A stretch of 64,000 nucleotides of DNA. It comes from Phycisphaerales bacterium UBA2421. GTDB lineage: Bacteria > Planctomycetota > Phycisphaerae > Tepidisphaerales > Tepidisphaeraceae. Below the pieces are notes generated by a model. It did no database searches, was not told where the DNA came from, and was given only the letters and a program-made list of their open reading frames with translations. The stretch covers positions 1 to 64,000 of the forward strand of contig DDRH01000022.1 of the NCBI GenBank assembly GCA_002343075.1, given 5' to 3'. The position numbers and the translations under genes were made by a program. Shown piece after piece: positions 24,510-32,384 of this stretch (its first letter is position 1; each line of letters starts with the position of its first letter).

Positions 24510-26462
24510 TCACCGCCGCGATTTTGCGAACGCATCGGGCCCGGCGAGCGACGCGCTCGCGGCCATCATGGCTCGAACGCGGGCGGCAATCCCGGGGGCG
24601 TCCAGTCCCGTGGCTTCCAACTGCTGTGGACGCGTCATATGCGGCAGCAGGCTGTCGGGCATGCCCAGAATCTCCAGCCGCTCGGTCGGAAGCTTGTTGG
24701 CTACGGCAAACTCCGCCACCGCGGTGCCAAAACCGTTTATGTGATGGTGATCTTCGACCGTCAGAACAGGTCGCCCGGCCTGAAGCACGCGCCGCAGCAT
24801 CGCCCCATCGAGCGGTTTGCAGAATCGGGCGTCGATAACCTCGATATCCATCCCCTCGCTGGCCAGTTGCTCGGCAGCGAGCAGCGCGTTCACGGCGAGC
24901 GCGCCGTATACGAGGATTGTCGCATCATCCCCTGCGCGGAGTGTTCGCGATTTGCCTAGCTCAAGCGATGCGCTGGTGTCGGCGTCGAAGTGTTCGGTCG
25001 GCACGTTGTCGCGCGGGTAACGCACCGCACACGCGACGTCCAGCGACAGTCCCAGTCGCAGCATGGCGTTCAGCTCTGCTTCATCGCTCGGTGCCATCAG
25101 CACCATGCCGGGCATCGTCCGGAAAAAGGCCTGATCGAGAAAACCATGATGCACCGCGCCATCGTCGCCCACATAGCCGGCGCGGTCGAGTGCGAACATC
25201 ACTGGCAGATTGTTCAGCACCACTTCCTGCCACACCTGGTCAAAAGCTCGCTGTATAAACGTGGAGTAAATCGCAGCGACCGGCCGTAGCCCGGTCTTGG
25301 CCATTCCGGCAGCCATCGCCACGAGGTGCGACTCGCAAATTCCCGTGTCAATGTACCTCGGCGGAGTGACACCCTCGAAAGCCTTCTCAAACTTGCTCAG
25401 CCCCGTGCCGTCGGGCATGGCGGCGGTGAGGGCAACCACGCGGGTGTCGTCTTTGGCGATCGCGATCATCGCGTCGGCAAACGCGGTCGTCCAACTTTTG
25501 CCTGCCCCTTTGTTCAGCTCAACTCGGCATCCGTTGATGGTGAACGGGCTGGGACTGTGCAGCATGGTCGGCTCTTGCGCGGCAATCTCATAGCCCTGAC
25601 CCTTCACCGTCTTAACGTGCAACAACACCGGTCGGTCAACATGCTTGATCTCGGCAAGGAAGTTGATGAGGCCGGGCAGGTCATGGCCGTCAATCGGGCC
25701 CATGTACTTGATGCCGAGCGCCTCAAACATCTGCCCGTGAAACATCGCCCCTTTGAGTCCGCCGCAGAATGCATCCCATGCGTGCTCGATGGTATGGCCG
25801 AGGCTCGAAGGCAGGTTGCGTACAATTCGCTCGCTGAAACGCTTGAATTCTTCGTATGTTGTGCTCACACGCACGCGTTCGAGGTACTGGCTGAATGCGC
25901 CCTGTGGCTTGCTGATGCTCATGCCATTGTCGTTCAGCACGATGAGCAATTGTCGGGGGAGGGTTCCGGCATTGTTGAGGCCCTCGAATGCCAGACCATT
26001 GACGATCGACGCGTCGCCGACGACCGACACCACATGGTTTTTCCGGCCGTTGTGTAAATCGCCGCGCGCAACGCCCACGGCGGTGCTGATGGCGGTGCCG
26101 GCGTGGCCTACGGCGAAAAGGTCGTACGGCGACTCCTCCGGCGAGGGGAAGCCGCTTACCGAGTCTTTTTTTCGCAGTCGCGCAAACTGCGCGGCCCGGC
26201 CGGTCAGCATTTTATGCGCGTAGCACTGATGCCCGACATCAAACAGCAGGCGATCGGGGCCGTCGGGATGCGCTCCGAAGTCATAAATCGTGTGCAGCGC
26301 GATGGTTAGCTCGACCACGCCGAGGTTGGACGCGAGATGCCCGCCGTTGGTGCTCACTGCCGTGACGATTCGGTCGCGCAGTTCGCCGGCGAGCGCTTCA
26401 AGTTGGTCGATCGAAAGCTTTTTCAGATCGTCAGGGGTATGAATGCTGTCAAGAAGGGCCAT
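24510..26462 (-). CDS. dxs: 1-deoxy-D-xylulose-5-phosphate synthase
   Basis: The 650-residue protein condenses pyruvate and glyceraldehyde 3-phosphate, the first step of the MEP isoprenoid pathway, using thiamine diphosphate. The N-terminal domain has HLASNLGVVELTIALHTIYD and DVGHQCYAHKMLTGR. The TPP/Mg site is VVGDASIVNGLAFEGLNNAG, and the linker has MGPIDGHDLPGL. The pyrimidine domain has RYIDTGICESHLVAMAAGMA and DRAGYVGDDGAVHHGFLD. The C-terminal transketolase domain ends in HMTRPQQLEATGLDAPGI. The ATG at 26462 matches the usual start (MALLDSIHTPDDLKKL); a longer open frame upstream overlaps ispA and reads like noise. TACAAT lies 19 bases upstream. It is the last gene of the crtI-like/xseB/ispA/dxs run. 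Confidence 0.95.
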   Translation of the reverse strand: MALLDSIHTPDDLKKLSIDQLEALAGELRDRIVTAVSTNGGHLASNLGVVELTIALHTIYDFGAHPDGPDRLLFDVGHQCYAHKMLTGRAAQFARLRKKDSVSGFPSPEESPYDLFAVGHAGTAISTAVGVARGDLHNGRKNHVVSVVGDASIVNGLAFEGLNNAGTLPRQLLIVLNDNGMSISKPQGAFSQYLERVRVSTTYEEFKRFSERIVRNLPSSLGHTIEHAWDAFCGGLKGAMFHGQMFEALGIKYMGPIDGHDLPGLINFLAEIKHVDRPVLLHVKTVKGQGYEIAAQEPTMLHSPSPFTINGCRVELNKGAGKSWTTAFADAMIAIAKDDTRVVALTAAMPDGTGLSKFEKAFEGVTPPRYIDTGICESHLVAMAAGMAKTGLRPVAAIYSTFIQRAFDQVWQEVVLNNLPVMFALDRAGYVGDDGAVHHGFLDQAFFRTMPGMVLMAPSDEAELNAMLRLGLSLDVACAVRYPRDNVPTEHFDADTSASLELGKSRTLRAGDDATILVYGALAVNALLAAEQLASEGMDIEVIDARFCKPLDGAMLRRVLQAGRPVLTVEDHHHINGFGTAVAEFAVANKLPTERLEILGMPDSLLPHMTRPQQLEATGLDAPGIAARVRAMMAASASLAGPDAFAKSRR

Positions 26463-26631
26463 GAAAAGTTCTCGATATCGGATTGTATCCGAGGATATCG
26501 CACGAGGTAGTCTACGCACGGCGATATCAAAAGTTTCAGAACTGCAGTTGGGTAACGAGTTTGTATCGGGAAGATGGGGTAATTGGAATAGGTGACCGTG
26601 CCGCCGGAGCAACTGGTGGCGGGTTGCTCCG

Positions 26632-27612
26632 TTAAGAATGTCTCTCAACAACAAATCGCGCCAGCGTCCGCAGGCCTTCCGCTTCTGGGCCGAAGTCCAC
26701 CAGTGCTGCGAGGGCAAGTTGAAGCTGGTTCGTGGCCTCCCGCTGGGCACCTGCCAGGCCGAGTAGTGAGGTGTAAGTGTTTTTCCCGCGGGCGGCGTCT
26801 TTTCTTGTTGCCTTGCCCATTTGCTGGGCAGTGGCAGTCTCGTCGAGCACATCATCAATGATCTGAAAAGCCAGACCGAGGTGCTGCGCGTAGGCAGTGA
26901 CAGACGACAGCGGCGAGGGACGAGGGGTGAGTGCGGAGGAATCATCACCTGCCGACCGCGGGCTGTCCGGGTTCGCTTCCGCGCAGATGCAACCCATGCG
27001 GCAGGAGGCAACAATGAGCGCCCCGGTTTTCATTCGATGGACGTTCTTTAGCTGGTCGAGCGATAACGCCTGACTTTCGCCGGCCATATCCAGAATTTGC
27101 CCGCCGATCATCCCGCACGGCCCTGCAGCGCGGGCCAGCTCGGCGACAAGCTTTGGCGCGGTGGCGGGGTGGGCTGCGTTCGCGATCAGCTCGAACGCGA
27201 GTGTCGTCATGGCATCGCCTGCGAGAATGGCGGTCGCCTCGCCAAAAACCACATGATTGGTAGGTCGCCCGCGGCGCAGATCATCATTATCCATCGCGGG
27301 TAGGTCATCGTGTACCAGCGAGAACGTATGTATAAGCTCAATGGCCCCCGCGGCAGCGAGTGCGGAAGGAGTGGGGAACGGGCGGCGGGCAGTGGACGGG
27401 TTCTGCTTCTCTGCAAACTGCCGACCGCCCACTGCCGACTCGCATTCCAGCACCAGCGCCGGCCGCAGCCGCTTACCGCCGGCCATGACGCTGTAGTCGA
27501 TCGCCTCGATCAACCGAGACGGCGCGCCATCGAGCCGGGCGAGCGCGCCTTGAAGATACTTGTCCACTGCTTTGCCGTGGCGCGTGAGGATTTCGGGGGC
27601 AGTGGGGGTCAT
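26632..27612 (-). CDS. ispA: Farnesyl/geranylgeranyl diphosphate synthase with two enlarged loops
   Basis: The 326-residue trans-prenyltransferase has GGKRLRP (about 45-51), the first Asp-rich motif DDLPAMDNDDLRRGRPTNH (102-120) and the second Asp-rich motif FQIIDDVLDETA (249-260). It elongates allylic diphosphates with isopentenyl diphosphate. The family is normally about 295-300 residues. The extra length sits in two loops: residues about 60-84 and about 211-238. Both are low in hydrophobics, rich in Pro, Ser and Arg, and encoded by repeat-like DNA. Chain length is not certain; the context with a phytoene-desaturase-like enzyme suggests that C15 or C20 products feed carotenoids. It lies between xseB and dxs. 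Confidence 0.9.
   Translation of the reverse strand: MTPTAPEILTRHGKAVDKYLQGALARLDGAPSRLIEAIDYSVMAGGKRLRPALVLECESAVGGRQFAEKQNPSTARRPFPTPSALAAAGAIELIHTFSLVHDDLPAMDNDDLRRGRPTNHVVFGEATAILAGDAMTTLAFELIANAAHPATAPKLVAELARAAGPCGMIGGQILDMAGESQALSLDQLKNVHRMKTGALIVASCRMGCICAEANPDSPRSAGDDSSALTPRPSPLSSVTAYAQHLGLAFQIIDDVLDETATAQQMGKATRKDAARGKNTYTSLLGLAGAQREATNQLQLALAALVDFGPEAEGLRTLARFVVERHS
26899..26982 (-). repeat. Repeat-like insertion in ispA (second loop)
   Basis: This stretch encodes about 28 residues including SALTPRPSPLSS between the conserved GALI and AFQIIDD segments. E. coli IspA has about 15 fewer residues here. The coding DNA is a C/T-rich string (CTCACCCCTCGTCCCTCG) of the style I know as a dispersed planctomycete repeat. 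Confidence 0.45.
27361..27440 (-). repeat. Repeat-like insertion in ispA (first loop)
   Basis: The DNA encodes the extra loop at residues about 60-84. On the plus strand ACTGCCGAC occurs twice (27417-27425 and 27431-27439) within a C/G-rich string, and the rest is low in codon bias. E. coli IspA is about 16 residues shorter here. An insertion or expansion of a dispersed repeat is the likely cause. Confidence 0.45.
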
Positions 27613-27647
27613 TCAACTATGAACGATGAAAGCTATAGACTTATCGA

Positions 27648-27896
27648 TCAATCGTTCTGCTCTGGATCGTCTCTCACTTCTGCGCCTTCATCCTTGCCGC
27701 GCGTCAGCACTTCAATCTTCTGCTCCGCCTGGCTGAGCACCTTGCGGCAGTGCTCGATGAGGAAGCTGCCGCGCTCAAACCTCACCAGCGATTCTTCCAG
27801 CGAAGTCTTGCCTTCTTCCATGTCGGCGACGATGCGATCGAGTTCGGCCATGGCTTCTTCGAAATCCTTCGGGGGTTTGTTGTGCGACTTGCTCAT
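27648..27896 (-). CDS. xseB: Exodeoxyribonuclease VII small subunit
   Basis: The 82-residue length is typical. The core FEEAMAELDRIVADMEEGKT followed by SLEESLVRFERG and LSQAEQKIEVL is the hallmark of XseB, a helical hairpin that binds several copies to the large subunit XseA and degrades single-stranded DNA. The C-terminal tail is acidic. In many bacteria xseB sits directly before ispA and dxs, and the same order is kept here (35 bases to ispA). No xseA lies in the window. TACAAT is found nine bases before the ATG without a ribosome site, suggesting a leaderless transcript starting at this gene. Confidence 0.92.
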   Translation of the reverse strand: MSKSHNKPPKDFEEAMAELDRIVADMEEGKTSLEESLVRFERGSFLIEHCRKVLSQAEQKIEVLTRGKDEGAEVRDDPEQND

Positions 27897-27935
27897 TTCA
27901 GCGAGATTGTATCGGGTGATGTTGTAAGGCGGAAA

Positions 27936-28075
27936 CTCGAATGACGAAACCAGAAACCCGAATCAAATCCGAATGACGAAGCACGAATGACGACTTTTCT
28001 GAAATGCTGCGGTTCGTCATTCGGGATTCGTCATTGATTCGGATTTCTGATTTCGAGTTTCTGGTTTCAGCGGCG
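27936..28075. repeat. Large imperfect inverted repeat of GAATGACGAA-type units
   Basis: The region contains CGAATGACGAA-type units on the left (about 27937, 27971 and 27983) and inverted units such as TTCGTCATTCGG on the right (28014-28034), plus mirrored ACCAGAAAC/GTTTCTGGT arms near the ends. It would fold into a long stem. The right arm overlaps the 3' end of the phytoene desaturase gene and encodes its last 15 or so residues. Confidence 0.6.
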
Positions 28076-29597
28076 GCAGGTACCGATCCAGCACTTTCGC
28101 GCTGCACAACACTCCCGGCATGCCGGCACCCGGATGCGTGCCCGCGCCGACAAAGTACAGTCCTTCAATCCCCGGCGCTTTATTGTGAAAGCGGAACCAA
28201 GCCGACTGGTCGAACGTCGGCTGGATGCTGAAACCCGCGCCGTGCATGCTGTTGAGGTTGTCTCGAAAATGCTCGGGGGTGACGTAAAAGTCTTCCGTGA
28301 TGCACTCGCGCAACCCCGGCAGGGCGGTGCGCTCGAGGTAATCGATGACCGCATCGCGATATTTCGGGCCGATCTCCTGCCAATCCTGCCCGCCTTGCAG
28401 ATTGGGAACGGGCACCAGCACATACCAGCAATCGCATCCCGGCGGGGCCATCGATTCATCGGTGGCGGTGGGGCGATGCAGGTAGATGCTTAAGTCTTTC
28501 CATTCCAGACACTTGGAATCAAACATGTCGGTGAGCAGGCCCTTGTACTTCTCGCCGAGGATGATCGTGTGGTGCTTTATGTCGGGATACTTTTTCGTCG
28601 TGCCGAAGTAGAGAACGAACAAGCCCATGCTGTACTTGAGCGGTTTGACTGTGGAATCAATCCGGCGGGCGGCGACACCGCGACGGAGCTTTTTGTCCAC
28701 CAGATTTGCATAGACCCACGGCGGCTCGGCATTTGCTGCGATTACTTCCGCCTCAAGCAACTCGCCGTTCGGAAGTGTGACACCGGCGACCGTAGCATGG
28801 GTTTTCAACCCATTCTTGTGATTAGGAGTGAGAACGGGTTGGAAACCCGTGCTACGAATGCGTGTCACCTCTTCCCCCAGCCGAATCTCGATCCCCTCCT
28901 CCCGCATCAGCCGTTCGAGCGCATCGACAATCGCCCCCGTCCCTCCCATCGCAAAATGCACGCCCCATTCGCGTTCGAGGAAGTGGATGAGCGAATAGAT
29001 CGACGTCGTGTTGAACGGATTCCCGCCGACGAGCAGCGGCTGGAACGAGAAAACCCGGCGAAGTTTTTCGCTTTTGATGTACTTGCTGGCCATCTGGTAC
29101 ACGCTGCGCCAGTTGCCCAGTTTCAGCAGGTCGGGGGCGCAGCGGATCATGCTCATGAAAGTATCAAACTTGGCATCGCCGAGTTTGACGAAACCGATGT
29201 CGAAGATGCGCTGGCTGTGCTCCAGAAACTTCAGGTAGCCGTCGCAGTCGCGGGGTTCGAACTTGCGGATGTTCTCCAGCGTCTGTTCCAGCGTGCCGCC
29301 GTAGTCGAAGAAAGTCTTGTCGGCAAACTGCACGCGGTACCAAGGATACAGCGGGACGAACTTGACGTAGTCTTCGCGATTCTTTCCGAAAAGCTCGAAC
29401 AGTTCATCAAACAGAAACGGCGCGGTGATAACCGTCGGCCCGGCGTCGAACGTAAACCCATTGCGTTTCCACACATAGGCGCGTCCGCCGAGCTTGTCCT
29501 GTTTGTCAATGAGGGTGACTTCATACCCCTTGGCGCGCAACCGAAGTGCCGCAGCGATCCCGCCGAACCCGGCGCCTATGACGATTGCTTTTGCCAT
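28017..29597 (-). CDS. Phytoene desaturase-type carotenoid oxidoreductase (CrtI family)
   Basis: The 526-residue flavoprotein starts KAIVIGAGFGGIAAALRLRA, a GxGxxG FAD-binding motif, followed by GYEVTLIDKQDKLGGRAYVW and GFTFDAGPTVITAPFLFDEL, all CrtI signatures. The C-terminal FAD motif is PGIEGLYFVGAGTHPGAGMP followed by GVLCSAK, also diagnostic. Members desaturate or oxidise C30/C40 carotenoids at the membrane. Usual length is about 490-510. A palindromic element (28791-28856) adds about 22-25 residues at 248-269, and the last residues (ETRNQKSESMTNPE) come from a dispersed repeat. It is the first gene of the run with xseB, ispA and dxs. The exact carotenoid (phytoene, diapophytoene or a later step) is not predictable. 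Confidence 0.88.
   Translation of the reverse strand: MAKAIVIGAGFGGIAAALRLRAKGYEVTLIDKQDKLGGRAYVWKRNGFTFDAGPTVITAPFLFDELFELFGKNREDYVKFVPLYPWYRVQFADKTFFDYGGTLEQTLENIRKFEPRDCDGYLKFLEHSQRIFDIGFVKLGDAKFDTFMSMIRCAPDLLKLGNWRSVYQMASKYIKSEKLRRVFSFQPLLVGGNPFNTTSIYSLIHFLEREWGVHFAMGGTGAIVDALERLMREEGIEIRLGEEVTRIRSTGFQPVLTPNHKNGLKTHATVAGVTLPNGELLEAEVIAANAEPPWVYANLVDKKLRRGVAARRIDSTVKPLKYSMGLFVLYFGTTKKYPDIKHHTIILGEKYKGLLTDMFDSKCLEWKDLSIYLHRPTATDESMAPPGCDCWYVLVPVPNLQGGQDWQEIGPKYRDAVIDYLERTALPGLRECITEDFYVTPEHFRDNLNSMHGAGFSIQPTFDQSAWFRFHNKAPGIEGLYFVGAGTHPGAGMPGVLCSAKVLDRYLPPLKPETRNQKSESMTNPE
28791..28856 (-). repeat. Palindromic element inside the phytoene desaturase gene
   Basis: Two 26-base arms (28791-28816 and 28831-28856) match as inverted repeats at 23 of 26 positions around a 14-base loop. 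The core reads GCACGGGTTTCCAACCCG on the coding strand. It is translated in frame as STGFQPV at one arm and NGLKTHATV at the other. The same family, orientation and frame recur in mnmG (33857-33980). Confidence 0.85.
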
Positions 29598-29624
29598 ACT
29601 GTTCCAACCACAGATTCGGGCTTC

Positions 29625-30296
29625 TCAGTCTCTCTCAACTTGAACATCTGTAAAATAAATCCGTCGCTTTCCGTCGTCGCTTTTGCGTTCTGTGGCGAGA
29701 ATCAGTCCGTTGAAGTCCTGATAATTCTCCCATGTGAAGCCGCTGCTGGTTTCATCGTTCGGGCGATAAGTCCAATGGTCAATTCGGTTTTCTTTCAGAT
29801 TGATTGAAAGGTCATATTTGTCGCCGGGGGTCAGGCCGACGCCGTCGAAACTCATCGTCATTCTTCCCCGACTTGGTGGCATGTCTCGCGTCATCATCAC
29901 CGGCCCAAATTTCACCCCGCCATCGAGGAGCTTCAGGGGCATCAGCAGCCAATAGCTGTCATTGGTCCATCGCTTGAAAGCCACCAACTCATCTTCGTTT
30001 CGGTCTGTCGTTTCGTAGACATTGGTGGCGGTGGTCTTGCCACCGACCGTCACTGTGTCGACGCCCGTGCGCACATTCCAATCGTGCTTCGCACTCATCT
30101 TCAGGACCCCCTCTGACTCGACATTGAACGTGAATTGGATGCGCGTCACCTTCGGCCACACGTTCCCGCCGGAGGCTTCAACGATGGTTTGTGCAATCGC
30201 CCGCCCCGACCCATCTGACGGCGAGTCTGCCGCCGCCGGCTGGGTACTGGGCTGAACGAGCAGGGACAGGATGAAGACGGACACAAGCAGGTTCAT
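29625..30296 (-). CDS. Secreted protein, LolA-like or outer-membrane-associated, function unknown
   Basis: The protein has 223 residues and an N-terminal signal peptide (MNLLVSVFILSLLVQPSTQP). The mature part begins AIAQTIVEASGGNVWPKVTR, with an alternating beta pattern through FTFNVESEGVL, TTDRNEDELVAFKRWTNDSY and YQDFNGLILATERKSDDGKR. This resembles the curved beta-sheet of LolA/LppX lipoprotein-carrier folds as used in planctomycete secreted proteins, but the match is weak. The ATG at 30296 has GCGAGGTG upstream and is preferred over 30332. It sits directly upstream of the desaturase gene on the same strand, so it may belong to the same transcript. It is divergent from the TMTC-like gene. 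Confidence 0.6.
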   Translation of the reverse strand: MNLLVSVFILSLLVQPSTQPAAADSPSDGSGRAIAQTIVEASGGNVWPKVTRIQFTFNVESEGVLKMSAKHDWNVRTGVDTVTVGGKTTATNVYETTDRNEDELVAFKRWTNDSYWLLMPLKLLDGGVKFGPVMMTRDMPPSRGRMTMSFDGVGLTPGDKYDLSINLKENRIDHWTYRPNDETSSGFTWENYQDFNGLILATERKSDDGKRRIYFTDVQVERD

Positions 30297-30350
30297 GCGG
30301 CACCTCGCGTTTGAACAATTGAATGAACTCACCGATAGTAGCCTGCGTCG

Positions 30351-32339
30351 ATGCGCTTGGAAAATCGCCGGGATTCAATCGCCGCAACAAAGCACAGCCG
30401 GGGACGCTTTGCGCTGCTGACACTTGTCCTCGCCGCCGTCACGGTCACCGCATACTGGCCCTCACTTCGCGGCGGGTTTATCTGGGACGATCCGGATTAT
30501 GTGGTGAACAACCCCACGTTACGCTCGGTCGACGGTCTACGCGCGATGTGGACCGACATCCATTCTTTGCCGCAGTGGTATCCAGTGGTGCACACGACTT
30601 TCTGGGTGGAGTATCAGCTCTTCGGACTCCGGCCAGTTGTGTACAAGGTTACCAACCTCTCGCTGCACATTGCGACGGCACTCTTGCTCTGGCGGCTGTT
30701 GCGGAATCTGGAAGTCCCCGGGAGCTACCTCGCGGCGCTGGTGTTTGCGCTGCATCCGGTGCATGTGGAATCAGTGGCGTGGATCACAGAACGAAAGAAT
30801 GCGCTTTCGGGGGTGTTTTATCTGCTGGCCATGCTTGCGTACTTCCGGTCGATCGGGCTTTGGAAGCCGGCGTTGGAACCGACGGGTGAACGCCACAAAG
30901 GCGGCGCGATCAATCGACAATGGTACCTGGTTGCCCTCACGCTCTTTGCCGCCGCACTACTGAGCAAGACAGTCACCGCCAGTCTCCCCGCTGCGGTGTT
31001 AGTGCTGATCTGGTGGAAACGGGGCAGGGTTGATCGCGCAGATGTGTTGCCTTTGGTGCCCATGTTTCTCATGGGCATCGGCATGGGGCTGGTGACCGCG
31101 GGGTTGGAGCGGCATCACGTCGGGGCGATCGGGCCGGAATGGGACTATTCGCCCACGTGGCACGGCGAGCTCGCCGCGCGGACACTCATCGCCGGCCGGG
31201 CCGTGTGGTTTTACTTCGGCAAGCTTGTCTGGCCGCACCCGGTCGCGTTCATGTACGACCGGTGGACGATCGACCCGCGCGACTGGCTGCAATGGCTCTA
31301 CCCGGCGGCCGCGGCGGTCGTTATCGTTGCTCTCTTTGTGCTGCGAAATCGAATTGGCAGAGGCCCGCTTGCGGCTGCGTTGCTCTTCGGGGGCACGCTG
31401 TTCCCGGCATTGGGGTTTTTTAATGTCTTTCCGCATCGCTATTCGTTCGTTGCGGATCATTTTCAACATCTTGCAAGCATCGCTCTGACTACGCTCATCT
31501 GCGCGATCATTGGGCTGTGGTTGCGGCGGGTAAACCGGCTCGGGGTGTGTATTGCGGTGCAGGCGGTCGTGGTGGCCGTGCTGGGGGCGCTCACTTTTCG
31601 ACAGGGGTTTGCTTATGAATCCCCTAGAACACTTTGGGAAGACACGCTTGCCAAGTCTCCGCGGTCGTGGGTGGCGCACACAAACCTCGGCAAACTGGCC
31701 GCCGAACGAAACGAACTGCCCCTCGCCATCCGGTTTCATCAACAGGCCCTGTCGCTTGCGCCGGGTGTCGCCGATACGTGGTACAACATGGGAGCGGTGC
31801 ATGCCTCCCGGCAGGAATGGGCGGAAGCGACCGACGCGTTTATGCGCGTCCGCGCATTAAGTGAGCAGAAACCCTGGTCGAGCGTGAATCTCGATGCAAT
31901 AGTCGGGTTGGCGCGCATCGCGGTGCTGCATGAGCATGATCCTGTTAAGGCCGAGCAGTTGTATCAGGAAGCGATCGGCATTCATCCGCGCTACCCCCCG
32001 GCGTTGCATTACTATGGCCGATTTCTCCAGAGCAATGGCCGATTGCCCGAGGCCATTCTCCAGTTTGATGAACAGGTGCAGGCGGCACCCGGCGATACCT
32101 CGGCCCGACTGCAGCTAGGCGTCGCGCTGCTGCAGGCAGGACAGGCACCGCTGGCGATCGATCAGCTTGAGGCGGCGTTGCAGTTGTCGCCCGACAGGGT
32201 CGATGTGCTGGTCAACCTGGGCATCGCTCAGCAGTTGGCTGGCCAAAGAGCCGGTGCCGTGCAGAGCTTTGAACGTGCGCTGCGTATTGATCCGACGAAT
32301 CAGATGGCACGCGAACGCCTGAACGCTCTGAACGAGTAG
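30351..32339 (+). CDS. TMTC-like membrane protein with C-terminal TPR repeats
   Basis: The 662-residue protein has about ten hydrophobic segments in residues 20-420, starting FALLTLVLAAVTVTAYWPSL. Early motifs are GGFIWDDPDYVVNNPTLR (about 42-59, Asp-Asp typical of protein O-mannosyltransferase-like enzymes) and ALHPVHVESVAWITERKNAL. These two are the hallmark of the TMTC family of putative protein O-mannosyltransferases. From about residue 435 to the end there are TPR units (AHTNLGKLAAERNELPLAIR, DTWYNMGAVHASRQEWAEA, DVLVNLGIAQQLAGQRAGA). In animals TMTC enzymes mannosylate cadherins; bacterial relatives are uncharacterised. The start overlaps nothing and is 54 bases from the divergent gene. 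Glycosyl transfer is inferred. Confidence 0.7.
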   Translation: MRLENRRDSIAATKHSRGRFALLTLVLAAVTVTAYWPSLRGGFIWDDPDYVVNNPTLRSVDGLRAMWTDIHSLPQWYPVVHTTFWVEYQLFGLRPVVYKVTNLSLHIATALLLWRLLRNLEVPGSYLAALVFALHPVHVESVAWITERKNALSGVFYLLAMLAYFRSIGLWKPALEPTGERHKGGAINRQWYLVALTLFAAALLSKTVTASLPAAVLVLIWWKRGRVDRADVLPLVPMFLMGIGMGLVTAGLERHHVGAIGPEWDYSPTWHGELAARTLIAGRAVWFYFGKLVWPHPVAFMYDRWTIDPRDWLQWLYPAAAAVVIVALFVLRNRIGRGPLAAALLFGGTLFPALGFFNVFPHRYSFVADHFQHLASIALTTLICAIIGLWLRRVNRLGVCIAVQAVVVAVLGALTFRQGFAYESPRTLWEDTLAKSPRSWVAHTNLGKLAAERNELPLAIRFHQQALSLAPGVADTWYNMGAVHASRQEWAEATDAFMRVRALSEQKPWSSVNLDAIVGLARIAVLHEHDPVKAEQLYQEAIGIHPRYPPALHYYGRFLQSNGRLPEAILQFDEQVQAAPGDTSARLQLGVALLQAGQAPLAIDQLEAALQLSPDRVDVLVNLGIAQQLAGQRAGAVQSFERALRIDPTNQMARERLNALNE

Positions 32340-32384
32340 GCAAGAATTTGTTGGTGTGCAATGCGTGCGGCCGCCGAATTGAGA

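Noticed and set aside
28569-29807. Long open frame (412 codons) on the plus strand, opposite the desaturase gene
   Set aside because: It is a shadow of the GC-rich desaturase gene; it has no family text, no ribosome site, and the desaturase on the other strand is unequivocal.
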